A DNA stretch of 64,000 nucleotides. Origin: Micromonospora sp. WMMD1120 (GTDB taxonomy: Bacteria > Actinomycetota > Actinomycetes > Mycobacteriales > Micromonosporaceae). The notes under the pieces were generated by a model, which ran no database searches, was not told the origin of the DNA, and saw only the letters and a program-made list of their open reading frames with translations. A program made the position numbers and the translations under genes. Each line of letters begins with the position of its first letter. Position 1 is the first letter of the stretch. The DNA lies in assembly GCF_029626235.1 (NCBI RefSeq), contig NZ_JARUBO010000005.1, positions 4,310,501-4,374,500 of the forward strand, written 5' to 3'. Below are positions 42,027 to 50,210 of this stretch, one piece after another.

Positions 42027-42993
42027 CGACCCGGGTCGGGCGGGGTACGGACGGCGTCGGCGGGGACGGGGCTGGCTCTTCGTCGACCCGACCGGCGCTC
42101 CGGTGCGAGACCCGGACGTCCTGGCCCGGTTGCGGGAGTTGGTCATCCCGCCGGCCTGGCAGGACGTGTGGATCGCGCCGCATCCGAACGGGCACATCCA
42201 GGCGGTCGGGATCGACGCGGCCGGACGCCGGCAGTACGTCTACCACCCGGTGTGGCGGGAGAAGCAGGACGAGGCGAAGTTCGACCACATGCTGGAGGTG
42301 GCCCGGAGGCTGCCGGCGCTGCGCGAGCGGGTCGGTCGTGACCTGGACGGCCGGGGGTTGGGTCGGGACCGGGTGTTGGCCACCGTGGCCCGACTGTTGG
42401 ACATGGGCATGTTCCGGGTCGGCAGCGACCAGTACGCCTCCGGTGACGACCCGACCTACGGGGTGTCCACCCTGCGCCCGGAGCACGCCCGGTCCCGGGG
42501 CGGGTGCGTGGTCTTCGAGTTCCCGGCGAAGGGCGGCATCGAGCAGGTGCGCCGGATCGAGGACCCGGAGCTGTGCCGGGTGCTTGTCAACCTGCGCCGG
42601 CGGCGGCGGCGCGCGGACCGGTTGTTCGGCTACTGGGACGGCCGGGAGTGGCGTGACGTGCGCAGCGACGAGGTCAACGGCTACCTGCGCGATGCCAGCG
42701 GCGGGGAGATGACAGCGAAGGACTTCCGCACCTGGCACGCCACGGTGCTCGCCGCCACCGAGTTGGCCACCGCGGCGCCGGCCCGTTCGGTGACGGCGCG
42801 GCGCAGGGCGGTGGTGGCGGTGATGCGCGAGGTGGCCGACCTGTTGGGCAACACCCCGACGGTGGCGCGCACGTCGTACGTGGACCCCCGTGTCGTCGAC
42901 CTCTACCACGACGGGGTGGTGGCGTCGGTGGACCCGGGCGCGCCCCGCGAGGAGGCCGAGCGGGTGGTCCTGGAGTTGCTGGAGAAGGCCTGA
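42010..42993 (+). CDS. DNA topoisomerase IB (poxvirus/eukaryotic type)
   Basis: 327-residue type IB topoisomerase. N-terminal domain with LFVDPTGAPV, WIAPHPNGHIQAVGIDAAGRRQYVYHP and the catalytic Arg/Lys segment; C-terminal catalytic domain with FEFPAKGG, DFRTWHATVLAA and the active-site Tyr in ARTSYVDPRVVDLY. It relaxes supercoils through a 3'-phosphotyrosine. The start lies 17 bp inside the GT9 gene, so it is co-transcribed with the heptose operon, an unexpected partner. Confidence 0.92.
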   Translation: MRLRRSDPGRAGYGRRRRGRGWLFVDPTGAPVRDPDVLARLRELVIPPAWQDVWIAPHPNGHIQAVGIDAAGRRQYVYHPVWREKQDEAKFDHMLEVARRLPALRERVGRDLDGRGLGRDRVLATVARLLDMGMFRVGSDQYASGDDPTYGVSTLRPEHARSRGGCVVFEFPAKGGIEQVRRIEDPELCRVLVNLRRRRRRADRLFGYWDGREWRDVRSDEVNGYLRDASGGEMTAKDFRTWHATVLAATELATAAPARSVTARRRAVVAVMREVADLLGNTPTVARTSYVDPRVVDLYHDGVVASVDPGAPREEAERVVLELLEKA

Positions 42994-43066
42994 CCGGCCC
43001 CGTCAGATCCCGGGGGGAAAATGACGGAGCCGGAGCCTCGGGCCTGGTGCGGGCCCACCGGGCGAT

Positions 43067-43090
43067 CGCCCGCCGCGCGTGCGGCGGGCG
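43067..43090. terminator. Hairpin terminator at the end of the heptose operon
   Basis: CGCCCGCCGC (43067-43076) and GCGGCGGGCG (43081-43090) form a perfect 10-bp stem with a GCGT loop, between the topoisomerase gene and the convergent AraC gene. Confidence 0.7.
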
Positions 43091-43158
43091 CGTCGCCACG
43101 GCCCCCGTTGGCGGCCGGGCGGAACCCGTGGAGGTGGGTGCCGACCGGCGCGTTGGTG

Positions 43159-44190
43159 TCAGTCTGCCGGCTGCGGTTTGACAGTGGACGCCGCGCTGTT
43201 GACGTTCCGTGCCAGATGTGAGCCGGCGTCGCGATGCTCCCGTGGGCTCAGCCCGTACGCCGCCCGGAACACCCGGCTGAAGTGGGCCCGGTCCGGGAAG
43301 CCCCAGCGTGCCCCGATGGCGTGCACGGTCTGGTTGCGCAGCGCCGGGTCGGTCAGGTCGCGCCAGCACCGGGACAGGCGGAGCTGCCGGATGTAGGACG
43401 CCGCCGTGGCGTCCTCGGCCGCGAACAGCCGGTGCAGCGACCGCACCGAGATGTGGTGGGCGTCGGCGACGGCCTGCGGGCTGAGCGTGGTGTCGCCGAG
43501 GTGCCCGTAATTGTATGCCTGCACCTGGGCGAAGAGTGTCCGGCGGCGGACCTCGGTGGGCACCACGTCCTCGGCGAGGTGCCGCCCGAGCATCGTGGTG
43601 ACCAGGTCCAGCCCCACCGCGCCGAGTCGGCTGGCGTCCGCGGCGTCGTACTGCTCGGGGTGCGCGGTCACCTGGAGCAGGAACTGCGCCACGAGGGCCC
43701 CCACCCCCGTACGGCCGGACAGTCGACCGCTGTAGAGCGGGGCTATGCGGTGCATCGGCATCGGCAGCACGGCGTGCGGGATCATGGTGACGATCGAGTT
43801 GGCGAGCTCCCGCTCCGGCTCGGTCGCGTGGTGGGCGAGTTCGTGCGGCCGGGACCCGTTGTAGAAGGTGAAGTCGCCAGCGCTGATCTCGCTGTGGTTG
43901 CCGTCCTGGCTGGCCGTGCCGACCCCGTTGTTGGTGAGGGCGAGCATGTACAACTCCGTGTCCGACTGGCGGATCAGTTTCGGCGTGCGGACCGCGTCGA
44001 GCGACGGTTGCCGATACTTGATCAGCTGGATCGGGCCAAGGTCCAGGAAGGCGGCGCGGGCGCTGAAGTCGTGGGCGTGCGCGGACCAGATCCGCATCGG
44101 CGCCGACGTCCGCGCGATCAGGTCCAGCCACATCCCGAACCGCTCGCCCGGGGGTAGGACGCTGGTGTCGACGGTGTCTTGCGGCAGCAT
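43159..44190 (-). CDS. AraC family transcriptional regulator
   Basis: 343 residues. The N-terminal two thirds are an AraC-binding-like sensor domain (cupin-like, with GDFTFYNGSRPHEL); the C-terminal HTH_18 domain carries helix pairs ISVRSLHRLFAAEDATAASYIR and RAHFSRVFRAAYGLSPREHR. Probably responds to a small molecule. ATG at 44190 follows GAGGAG. It is located 8 bp downstream of the TetR remnant on the same strand. Confidence 0.9.
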   Translation of the reverse strand: MLPQDTVDTSVLPPGERFGMWLDLIARTSAPMRIWSAHAHDFSARAAFLDLGPIQLIKYRQPSLDAVRTPKLIRQSDTELYMLALTNNGVGTASQDGNHSEISAGDFTFYNGSRPHELAHHATEPERELANSIVTMIPHAVLPMPMHRIAPLYSGRLSGRTGVGALVAQFLLQVTAHPEQYDAADASRLGAVGLDLVTTMLGRHLAEDVVPTEVRRRTLFAQVQAYNYGHLGDTTLSPQAVADAHHISVRSLHRLFAAEDATAASYIRQLRLSRCWRDLTDPALRNQTVHAIGARWGFPDRAHFSRVFRAAYGLSPREHRDAGSHLARNVNSAASTVKPQPAD

Positions 44191-44198
44191 GGGTCTCC

Positions 44199-44716
44199 TC
44201 AACCCGTACGGCGTCGGATCAGGGCCTCGATGCCGTCGAGGATCCGGTCCAGGCCGAAGGTGAACTCGTCGTCCGGGTCGTCGTCCTGGGTGAGCACGCC
44301 GGCGGTCAGCACCCGGTGCAGCGCCGGGAAGCGGGCCGGGTCGATGAGCCGGGCCATCATCCGGCCGTACGCCGGCATCACCTCGCTGGGCGCGACGCCG
44401 GCCGCCCGGCTGCCCTCGGCGAGTTGTGCGGTGAGGGTGGCCTCGTTGCGGACGTAGCCGGTGATCAGCAGCAGCGTCGACATCTTCTCGCTCTCGGCGA
44501 GCGCGGTGCCGTCGAGGCAGCGCAGCCCGTCCTCCATCCAGCCGAGTTGCTGGGGGGTGACCGGCGGGCCGGTGATCGGCACGTGCAGCAGCCAGGTGCG
44601 TCGCCGCAGCACCTCGTGCTCGGCCCAGGCCCACCGCCTGCGTGGCGCCCGGCCGGCCGACCCCGCGGCGCCGGCCGCGGAGCCGACCGGTCCGGTCGAC
44701 GCCCCGCTGCCGTCGG
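44199..44716 (-). pseudogene. TetR regulator remnant lacking the DNA-binding domain
   Basis: The frame encodes only the C-terminal ligand-binding half of a TetR_C_1-type regulator: RRWAWAEHEVLRRRTWLLHV, then GPPVTPQQLGWMEDGLRCL, SEKMSTLLLITGYVRNEATL, and the terminal LDRILDGIEALI. The N-terminal helix-turn-helix, roughly 100 residues, is missing; upstream the frame enters an Ala/Gly-rich stretch and the 3' end of the next gene. The first in-frame GTG (44612) would give 137 residues. A decayed regulator is most likely; a short ligand-binding protein is possible. Confidence 0.65.
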
Positions 44717-45220
44717 TCAGTCGATGAGCACGTGCGCGAGCCGGTCGCGGAAACGCCGCTCGGAGTCGCTGACGGTCTCGCCGCCGATGCCCAGCAGCCC
44801 GCCGGTGGACGCCGCGCCCACCACCTGCTCGGCGATCTTCACGAGCCAGTGCTTGTACGCGCCCGCCTCGCCCTCGTCCACCCGGGCGGCGAGCAGCGCG
44901 CCGGCCTCGCCGGCCCGCAGCAGCACGTCGTCGATCAGCGCCTTCGGGTCGGCGGGCGCGATGACCGGCAACTCCTCGCCGGTCTCCGGGTCGCCGACCC
45001 GGGTCACGATCTCGCCGGCCACGGCGGCGACCAGCGGGCTGGCCGACTCCCGACCGGCGGCGATGGTCTCCAGCCCGGCCGCGGTCTCCGCCATGGTCCG
45101 GCGGGTGCCGTCGGACTCGGCGGCGCTCGCCGCGGTCAGGACCGACTGCGGCAGGCCGACCAGCAACCCCCACTCCGCGTCGGAGAAACCGAAACCGGTG
45201 TACGCCGGCTGCTCGATCAC
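44717..45220 (-). CDS. Conserved hypothetical actinobacterial protein (167 aa)
   Basis: No named family recognised. Soluble, mostly helical protein: VIEQPAYTGFGFSDAEWGLL, a helix-rich middle with AETAAGLETIAAGRESASPL, LIDDVLLRAGEAGALL, and SERRFRDRLAHVLID at the end, with a Gly-rich loop TGGLLGIGGETVSDSE that looks like a TerB-like/tellurite-resistance-type arrangement only loosely. GTG at 45220 has GGAAGGGG seven bases upstream; the longer start at 45271 lacks one. Confidence 0.68.
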   Translation of the reverse strand: MIEQPAYTGFGFSDAEWGLLVGLPQSVLTAASAAESDGTRRTMAETAAGLETIAAGRESASPLVAAVAGEIVTRVGDPETGEELPVIAPADPKALIDDVLLRAGEAGALLAARVDEGEAGAYKHWLVKIAEQVVGAASTGGLLGIGGETVSDSERRFRDRLAHVLID

Positions 45221-45298
45221 GGCAATGCCCCTTCCGCCCTGCTCTGCTTGGTCAATCGGTGTGCGATCCACGGGGCCGAAACCAGCGCCCGGGTCAGG

Positions 45299-46930
45299 CT
45301 AGTCCAGGGTCAGCAGGCCCTGTTCGGACACCACGCGCACCGACAGCGTCTTGTACCCGACCTCATCGAAGAGAACCGTCATCTTGTCGTCCTCGTAGGA
45401 GAGCACCATGCCCTGCCCCCACTCCGGATGACGCACGTGGCTGTGCACCGGGAACGGTCCGACGGCGCCCTGGTCGGCCACGCTGGTGCCGTTGTGGCAG
45501 TTGTCGCAGTGCCCGCAGACCTCGCTCATCTGCTCGCCGAAGTAGGCCAGCAGGGTCTGCCCCCGGCACGCCGTGGTCTCGGCGAAGGCCCGCATCATGT
45601 CGGTGCGGGACCGGGTCACCGTCTGCTGCCGCTCCGCCTCGGCCAGCGCCGCCGCGGCGGCCTCCACCGGGGTGGGCGAGTAGCGCGGCGCGCCGACGCG
45701 CTGCCGGGAACGTGGCTCGGCGGCCCCGATCTGCTCCAGCAGGGACAGGTACTGGCCCAGCTTGCGCGGCCCGAGGCCGGTGGTCTCGCGCAGCTCGGTC
45801 TTGGTGGCCGGCTCGCGGCGGAGCAGCGCGGCCAGGTCGCGCAGCTCGTTCTCGTCGGGGAGCCCGCCGGTGAAGAACCGTTGCAGACCGACGTCCTCGG
45901 CCTGCCAGAGCAGCAGCACCCGGGCCGGTTTCCCGTCCCGGCCGGCCCGGCCGATCTCCTGGAAGTAGCTGTCCGGCGAGTCGGGCAACGCCATGTGCAC
46001 CACCCAGGCGATGTTCGGCTTGTCGATGCCCATCCCGAACGCCGAGGTCGCCACCATGATGGGGACCTGGTCGGCGAGGAACGCCTCGTGCAGGTCGGCG
46101 CGGGCGCCGGCGGCCATCCCACCGTGGTAGAACTGCGCCGGGAAGCCGGCGTCGGTCAGTCGGGTGGCCAACTCCTCGGCGGCGCGGCGGGTCGGCACGT
46201 AGATGATCCCCGGCCGCTCGTCGTCGCGCAGCAGCGCGATCAGCCGCCGCCACCGGTAGTCCTCGGTCGGGCAGTGCGCCACCTCGAGGAACAGGTTCGG
46301 CCGGTCCAGCCCGGAGACGACGACCTCCGGCTCGCGCAGCCGCAGTCGGGCGATGATGTCGTCGCGGACCGGCGGGGACGCGGTGGCGGTCAGCGCGACC
46401 ACCGGCGGCCGGCCGATGCCCTCGATGAGGTGCCCGAGCGCCAGGTAGTCGGGGCGGAAGTCGTGCCCCCAGGCGGAGATGCAGTGCGCCTCGTCGATCG
46501 CCACCAGCGCCGGCTTGAGCGCCGCCACCTCGGCCATCCGGTCCGGGTTGCTGAGCTGTTCCGGGGTGATGAACAGGAACTCGGCCCGACCTTCCCGGAT
46601 CTCGGCGATCGCCTCGGCCTGCTGGGCCGACGACTCGTTGGAGCTGATCCGCACCGCCCGCAGTTCCGGACGCTGCCGCTCGTTGAGACTGGCGATCTGG
46701 TCCTGCTGAAGCGCCAGCAGGGGGGAGATCACCACGGTGGGGCCTGGGATCAGGCTGGCCGGGATCTGGTAGATCGCCGACTTGCCGGCGCCGGTGGGCA
46801 GCACCACCAGGGCGTCGCGTCGCTTCATCACCGCGCGCATGGCGGCCAGCTGATTGGGCCGCAGGGCCTTCCAGCCGAACAGGCTGCGGGCCGCGCGTCG
46901 CAGGTTCATCGAGTGCGTGGACAGTTTCAT
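45299..46930 (-). CDS. recQ: RecQ-type ATP-dependent DNA helicase
   Basis: 543-residue SF2 helicase, short form without an HRDC domain. Walker A LPTGAGKSAIYQIPA, DEAHCISAWGHDFRPDY, LTATASPPVRDDI, SAFGMGIDKPNIAWVVH and the motif VI QEIGRAGRDGKPA are all visible. The C-terminal zinc-binding part CRGQTLLAYFGEQMSEVCGHCDNC and a small beta-barrel-like tail follow. It unwinds 3'-5' in recombination or repair. The stop lies about 80 bp from the hypothetical gene downstream on the same strand. Confidence 0.93.
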   Translation of the reverse strand: MKLSTHSMNLRRAARSLFGWKALRPNQLAAMRAVMKRRDALVVLPTGAGKSAIYQIPASLIPGPTVVISPLLALQQDQIASLNERQRPELRAVRISSNESSAQQAEAIAEIREGRAEFLFITPEQLSNPDRMAEVAALKPALVAIDEAHCISAWGHDFRPDYLALGHLIEGIGRPPVVALTATASPPVRDDIIARLRLREPEVVVSGLDRPNLFLEVAHCPTEDYRWRRLIALLRDDERPGIIYVPTRRAAEELATRLTDAGFPAQFYHGGMAAGARADLHEAFLADQVPIMVATSAFGMGIDKPNIAWVVHMALPDSPDSYFQEIGRAGRDGKPARVLLLWQAEDVGLQRFFTGGLPDENELRDLAALLRREPATKTELRETTGLGPRKLGQYLSLLEQIGAAEPRSRQRVGAPRYSPTPVEAAAAALAEAERQQTVTRSRTDMMRAFAETTACRGQTLLAYFGEQMSEVCGHCDNCHNGTSVADQGAVGPFPVHSHVRHPEWGQGMVLSYEDDKMTVLFDEVGYKTLSVRVVSEQGLLTLD

Positions 46931-46946
46931 CGAGGGCCGGAGGTAC

Positions 46947-46993
46947 CCGAGCCCATGATTCCCGAAACGCCCTCGGGAAGATCATGGGCTCGG
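46947..46993 (-). terminator. Hairpin between the LLM oxidoreductase and recQ genes
   Basis: CCGAGCCCATGAT (46947-46959) pairs with ATCATGGGCTCGG (46981-46993), and CCCGA pairs with TCGGG inside, leaving a 7-base loop and a small bulge. It lies 13 bp after the LLM gene stop and would end its transcript before recQ. Its ATGAT/ATCAT arms recall the intergenic inverted repeats elsewhere in the window. Confidence 0.7.
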
Positions 46994-47006
46994 TCACCGC
47001 CGCGGC

Positions 47007-47957
47007 TCACCGCAGGCGGGGCAGCACCTCGCGCTGGTAGAGGTCGAACAGGCCCTGGTAGTGCGGGCCGGTGTTGGCCACGTAGACCTCGTCGAAGCCG
47101 GCCTTCGCGTACCTGTCGATCATCTCCAGGTGCGCGTCCGCGCTGTTGCCGCAGACGAACGCCTCCTTGAGCATCTCCGGCCGGACCAGCTCGCCGGCCT
47201 GCTCGAAGTGCCGTGGCGAGGGCAGCACCTGGGACAACTCGCCCGGTACCCCGGCGTTGGGCCAGCGCTCGTAGGCGATCCGCATCCCCTCGTCCTCGCT
47301 GTCCGCGTACGCCGCCTTGAAGCCGGCCTGGCAGGGCTTGTCGCCACCGCCGTTCTCCCGGAACCGCCGGACCATGTCGCCGTCGGGCATGGTGCTCACG
47401 TAGCCGTCGCCGATCCGGGCGGCCAGGTCGATGGCCTTCGGTCCGAAGCCGGAGACGTAGATCGGCGGCGGGGTTTCCGGCAGCGTGTAGATCCGGGCGT
47501 GCTCGACCGTGTAGTGCGTGCCGTGGTGGTTGACGAACCGGCCGGTCCACAGCTTGCGCAGCACCTCGACGGCCTCCTCCAGCATCTCCAGCCGGACGTC
47601 GGCCTGCGGCCAGGCGTCGCCGAAGATGTGCTCGTTGAGCGCCTCGCCGGTGCCGACGCCGAGCACGAACCGTCCACCGTGCAGCACCGCGCTGCTCGCC
47701 GCCGCCTGCGCGACGACGGCCGGATGGATCCGCACGGTCGGGCAGGTCACCGCCGTGGTCACCGGCAGTGAACAGACCTGGCTGAGCGCGCCGATCATCG
47801 ACCAGACGAACGGGCTCTGCCCCTGGGCGTCCACCCACGGGTGGTAGTGGTCGGAGATCCACAGCGCCTCGAAGCCCGCTCGTTCGGCGCCGCGCGCCTG
47901 CTCCAGCAGCTCGGCTGGCGTGAACTCCTCACTGGACAGAAAGTATCCGATCTTCAT
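47007..47957 (-). CDS. LLM class F420-dependent oxidoreductase
   Basis: 316-residue luciferase-like monooxygenase fold, close to the F420-dependent glucose-6-phosphate dehydrogenase/TIGR03557 group: MKIGYFLSSEEFTPAELL, ALWISDHYHPWVDAQGQSPFVW, LGVGTGEALNEHIFGDAWP and YVSGFGPKAIDLAARIGDGYV. It uses cofactor F420; the substrate is not set by sequence. ATG at 47957 follows AAGGGGAAG. A hairpin terminator follows. Confidence 0.9.
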   Translation of the reverse strand: MKIGYFLSSEEFTPAELLEQARGAERAGFEALWISDHYHPWVDAQGQSPFVWSMIGALSQVCSLPVTTAVTCPTVRIHPAVVAQAAASSAVLHGGRFVLGVGTGEALNEHIFGDAWPQADVRLEMLEEAVEVLRKLWTGRFVNHHGTHYTVEHARIYTLPETPPPIYVSGFGPKAIDLAARIGDGYVSTMPDGDMVRRFRENGGGDKPCQAGFKAAYADSEDEGMRIAYERWPNAGVPGELSQVLPSPRHFEQAGELVRPEMLKEAFVCGNSADAHLEMIDRYAKAGFDEVYVANTGPHYQGLFDLYQREVLPRLR

Positions 47958-48044
47958 CGCTTCCCCTTCGGCGCGCGGACCCGCTGACGGGGAAGCCGTA
48001 CCCCGGTCGGGGTCGGTCACACCGGCCGGACCGGAGCCGATCGG

Positions 48045-48170
48045 TCAGCGCCGACCGAACATGGCCCGGATCGCGGCGAACAGCAGCAGGCCGCCGACCA
48101 CCAGGCCGAGCAGGCGTACGCCGGGGATGTCGGCCGGGCTCGTCGCGTCGGCCAGCAGCACGGGGTCCAT
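48045..48170 (-). CDS. Small single-pass membrane protein (41 aa)
   Basis: Short gene with ATG at 48170 preceded by GGGGAGAG at seven bases. It encodes MDPVLLADATSPADIPG, then one helix RLLGLVVGGLLLFAAIRAMF and a terminal GRR, so a single-pass inner-membrane protein. A TACAGT -10 candidate (48206-48211, minus strand) lies upstream in AT-rich DNA. Function unknown. Confidence 0.62.
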   Translation of the reverse strand: MDPVLLADATSPADIPGVRLLGLVVGGLLLFAAIRAMFGRR

Positions 48171-48310
48171 CCCCGAACTCTCCCCGCAGGACCGGCGTTC
48201 CAGCAACTGTAAGGTTTATTGACTATTGAATCGCTCAGTGTGACCATGGCAGGACCGCACGCCGGTGGCGGTGCGCCGAGGGCGCGCGAGAGATGGGGTA
48301 CGGGGGCCGC
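48171..48310. promoter_or_regulatory. AT-rich divergent promoter region upstream of the GH3 gene
   Basis: The stretch 48206-48250 is clearly richer in A/T than its surroundings. On the plus strand TTGACT (48219-48224) is a fair -35, but the -10 17 bp on is poor; on the minus strand TACAGT is a fair -10 for the 41-aa gene. It likely carries promoters for both directions. Confidence 0.4.
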
Positions 48311-48391
48311 ATGAGCGAGCGCAACCAGGGGATCGACGGGGGCGTACCGGCGCCGGTGATCGACGCCGATCACCACGAGGGGGCACGGTGA
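48311..48391 (+). CDS. Possible 26-residue leader peptide coupled to the GH3 gene
   Basis: ATG at 48311 opens a 26-codon frame (MSERNQGIDGGVPAPVIDAD, then HHEGAR) whose TGA overlaps the GTG start of the GH3 gene (GTGA). This arrangement allows translational coupling. There is only a weak GGGG-type ribosome-binding site, and the peptide may not be made. Confidence 0.35.
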   Translation: MSERNQGIDGGVPAPVIDADHHEGAR

Positions 48392-49875
48392 CCGCCCCCA
48401 CCGGGCACCTCCCGGCGCTCGCCGCCGCCGTTCTGCAACCCGGGTTCGTGGGCACCACCCCGCCGCCGTGGGTGTGCCGCTGGCTCGGCGAGGGTCTCGG
48501 GTCGGTGGTGCTCTTCGCCCGCAACGTCGTCGACAGCGAGCAGGTGACTGCGCTCACCGCCACCCTGCGCGCCGAACGGCCGGACGTCATCGTCGCCATC
48601 GACGAGGAGGCCGGCGACGTCACCCGGCTCGAATCGGCGCACGGCAGCTCCCGGCCCGGGAACTTCGCCCTCGGCGCGGTGGACGACCCGGCGCTGACCG
48701 AGGCGGTCGCCCGGGACCTCGGCGTCGAGCTGGCCGCGACGGGAATCACCCTCGACTACGCGCCGGACGCCGACGTCAACTCCAACCCGGCGAACCCGGT
48801 GATCGGGGTCCGGTCGTTCGGCGCCGACCCGGCGCTGGTCGCGAGGCACACCGCCGCCTGGGTCCGCGGGCTCCAGGCCGGTGGTGTCGCGGCCTGCGCC
48901 AAGCACTTCCCCGGGCACGGCGACACCCGCGTCGACTCCCACCACGACCTGCCCCGGATCACCGCCGACCGGGACCGGTTGGACGCCTGCGAGCTGGCCC
49001 CGTTCCGGGCCGCCGTCGCCGCCGGGGTGCAGGCGGTGATGACCGGTCACCTGCTGGTGCCGGCGCTCGACCCGCGGCTGCCGGCGACGTTGAGCCAGCG
49101 CATCCTGGGCGGGCTGCTCCGCGACGAGCTGGGCTTCTCCGGGGTGGTGGTGACCGACGCGATGGAGATGCGCGCCGTCGCCGACCGGTACGGCTTCGCC
49201 GGCGCGACGGTCCGTGCCCTGATCGCCGGGGCCGACGCGATCTGCGTCGGCGGCGAGCGGGCCGACGAGCAGGCGGCCGTCGAGCTGCGCGACGCCATCG
49301 TGGCCGCCGTGGTCTCCGGTGAGCTGCCCGAGGAACGTCTCGCCGAGGCGGCCAAGCGCGTCGGCCAGCTCGCCGCCTGGACGATGACCGCCCGCACGCG
49401 CGGGGCGGCCGGGGCGCGCGACGCGCACGTGGGACTGGTCGCCGCCCGACGGGCCGTCCGGGTCACCGCCGACCCGGCCGCGCCGGCCGCGTTGCCGCTG
49501 ACCCGTCCCGCGTACGTCGTCGAGTTCGAGCCGCTGCGCAACATCGCGATCGGCGCGGAGACCCCCTGGGGGATCGGCGCGCCGCTGGGCGCGCTGCTGC
49601 CCGGCACCCGAACGGTCCGGTACGCCGAGCCCGACGTGCCGACCGACCCCGGCGCCGGGGCGGGCGCCGACCCCCTGGTCCTGGTGGTCCGCGACCTGCA
49701 CCGGCACGACTGGATGCGCGCCGCGGTGCACCGCGCGCTGGCCGTCCGGCCGGACGCTGTCGTTGTCGAGCTGGGCGTGCCCGAGCTGGTCGTCGGTGCG
49801 GCGCACGTGGCCACCCACGGCGCCACCCGGGCCAACGGGCGAGCCGCGGCCGAGGTGCTGACCGGCGCCCGCTGA
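48388..49875 (+). CDS. Glycoside hydrolase family 3 (NagZ-like beta-N-acetylglucosaminidase)
   Basis: 495 residues. The NagZ signature KHFPGHGDTRVDSHHDLP is present, with ACAKHFPGHG before it, and the Asp nucleophile sits in VVVTDAMEM. No signal peptide is seen, so it acts inside the cell, most likely on muropeptide or chitin-derived GlcNAc sugars in cell-wall recycling. A C-terminal domain of about 150 residues follows the catalytic barrel. GTG follows a GAGGGGG ribosome-binding site. Confidence 0.9.
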   Translation: MTAPTGHLPALAAAVLQPGFVGTTPPPWVCRWLGEGLGSVVLFARNVVDSEQVTALTATLRAERPDVIVAIDEEAGDVTRLESAHGSSRPGNFALGAVDDPALTEAVARDLGVELAATGITLDYAPDADVNSNPANPVIGVRSFGADPALVARHTAAWVRGLQAGGVAACAKHFPGHGDTRVDSHHDLPRITADRDRLDACELAPFRAAVAAGVQAVMTGHLLVPALDPRLPATLSQRILGGLLRDELGFSGVVVTDAMEMRAVADRYGFAGATVRALIAGADAICVGGERADEQAAVELRDAIVAAVVSGELPEERLAEAAKRVGQLAAWTMTARTRGAAGARDAHVGLVAARRAVRVTADPAAPAALPLTRPAYVVEFEPLRNIAIGAETPWGIGAPLGALLPGTRTVRYAEPDVPTDPGAGAGADPLVLVVRDLHRHDWMRAAVHRALAVRPDAVVVELGVPELVVGAAHVATHGATRANGRAAAEVLTGAR

Positions 49876-49922
49876 CCGGCCGGTGCGTCCGTGCCGCCGG
49901 GGCCGGCGCGGACGCGTCGGCC

Positions 49923-50210
49923 CTACGGCAGGTCGGCGACCAGGTCGGCGTACTCGGGGTGCTTGTCGATGAACGCGGCCACGAAGGGGCACTGCGGCAC
50001 CACCTTGGTGCCCCGGGCGCGCAGCTGGTCCAGCGTGCCCCGGATCAGCGCGCCGCCCACCCCCCTGCCCTGGAAGCCCCGGTCCACCTCGGTGTGCGTG
50101 AAGACCAGGACCTCCCCGCGCGGCAGGTACGCGGTGAAGCCGGCCAGCGCGTCGTCGACCAGGATCTCGAAGCGGCGCTTCGCCGGGTTGTCCTCGACCA
50201 GGGTGCTCAT
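49923..50210 (-). CDS. Small GNAT-like N-acetyltransferase (YidJ/PF14542 type)
   Basis: 95-residue minimal acetyltransferase domain: RRFEILVDDALAGFTAYL, LVFTHTEVDRGFQGRGVGGALI with the acetyl-CoA loop, and VVPQCPFVAAFIDKHPEYADLV. This family acetylates unknown targets. The ATG overlaps the stop of the aminotransferase gene by 4 bp (ATGA), so it is coupled to it. Confidence 0.88.
   Translation of the reverse strand: MSTLVEDNPAKRRFEILVDDALAGFTAYLPRGEVLVFTHTEVDRGFQGRGVGGALIRGTLDQLRARGTKVVPQCPFVAAFIDKHPEYADLVADLP

Noticed and set aside
43021..43221. 66-codon plus-strand frame after the topoisomerase gene
   Set aside because: It spans the terminator hairpin and runs opposite the AraC gene end; the composition is not protein-like.
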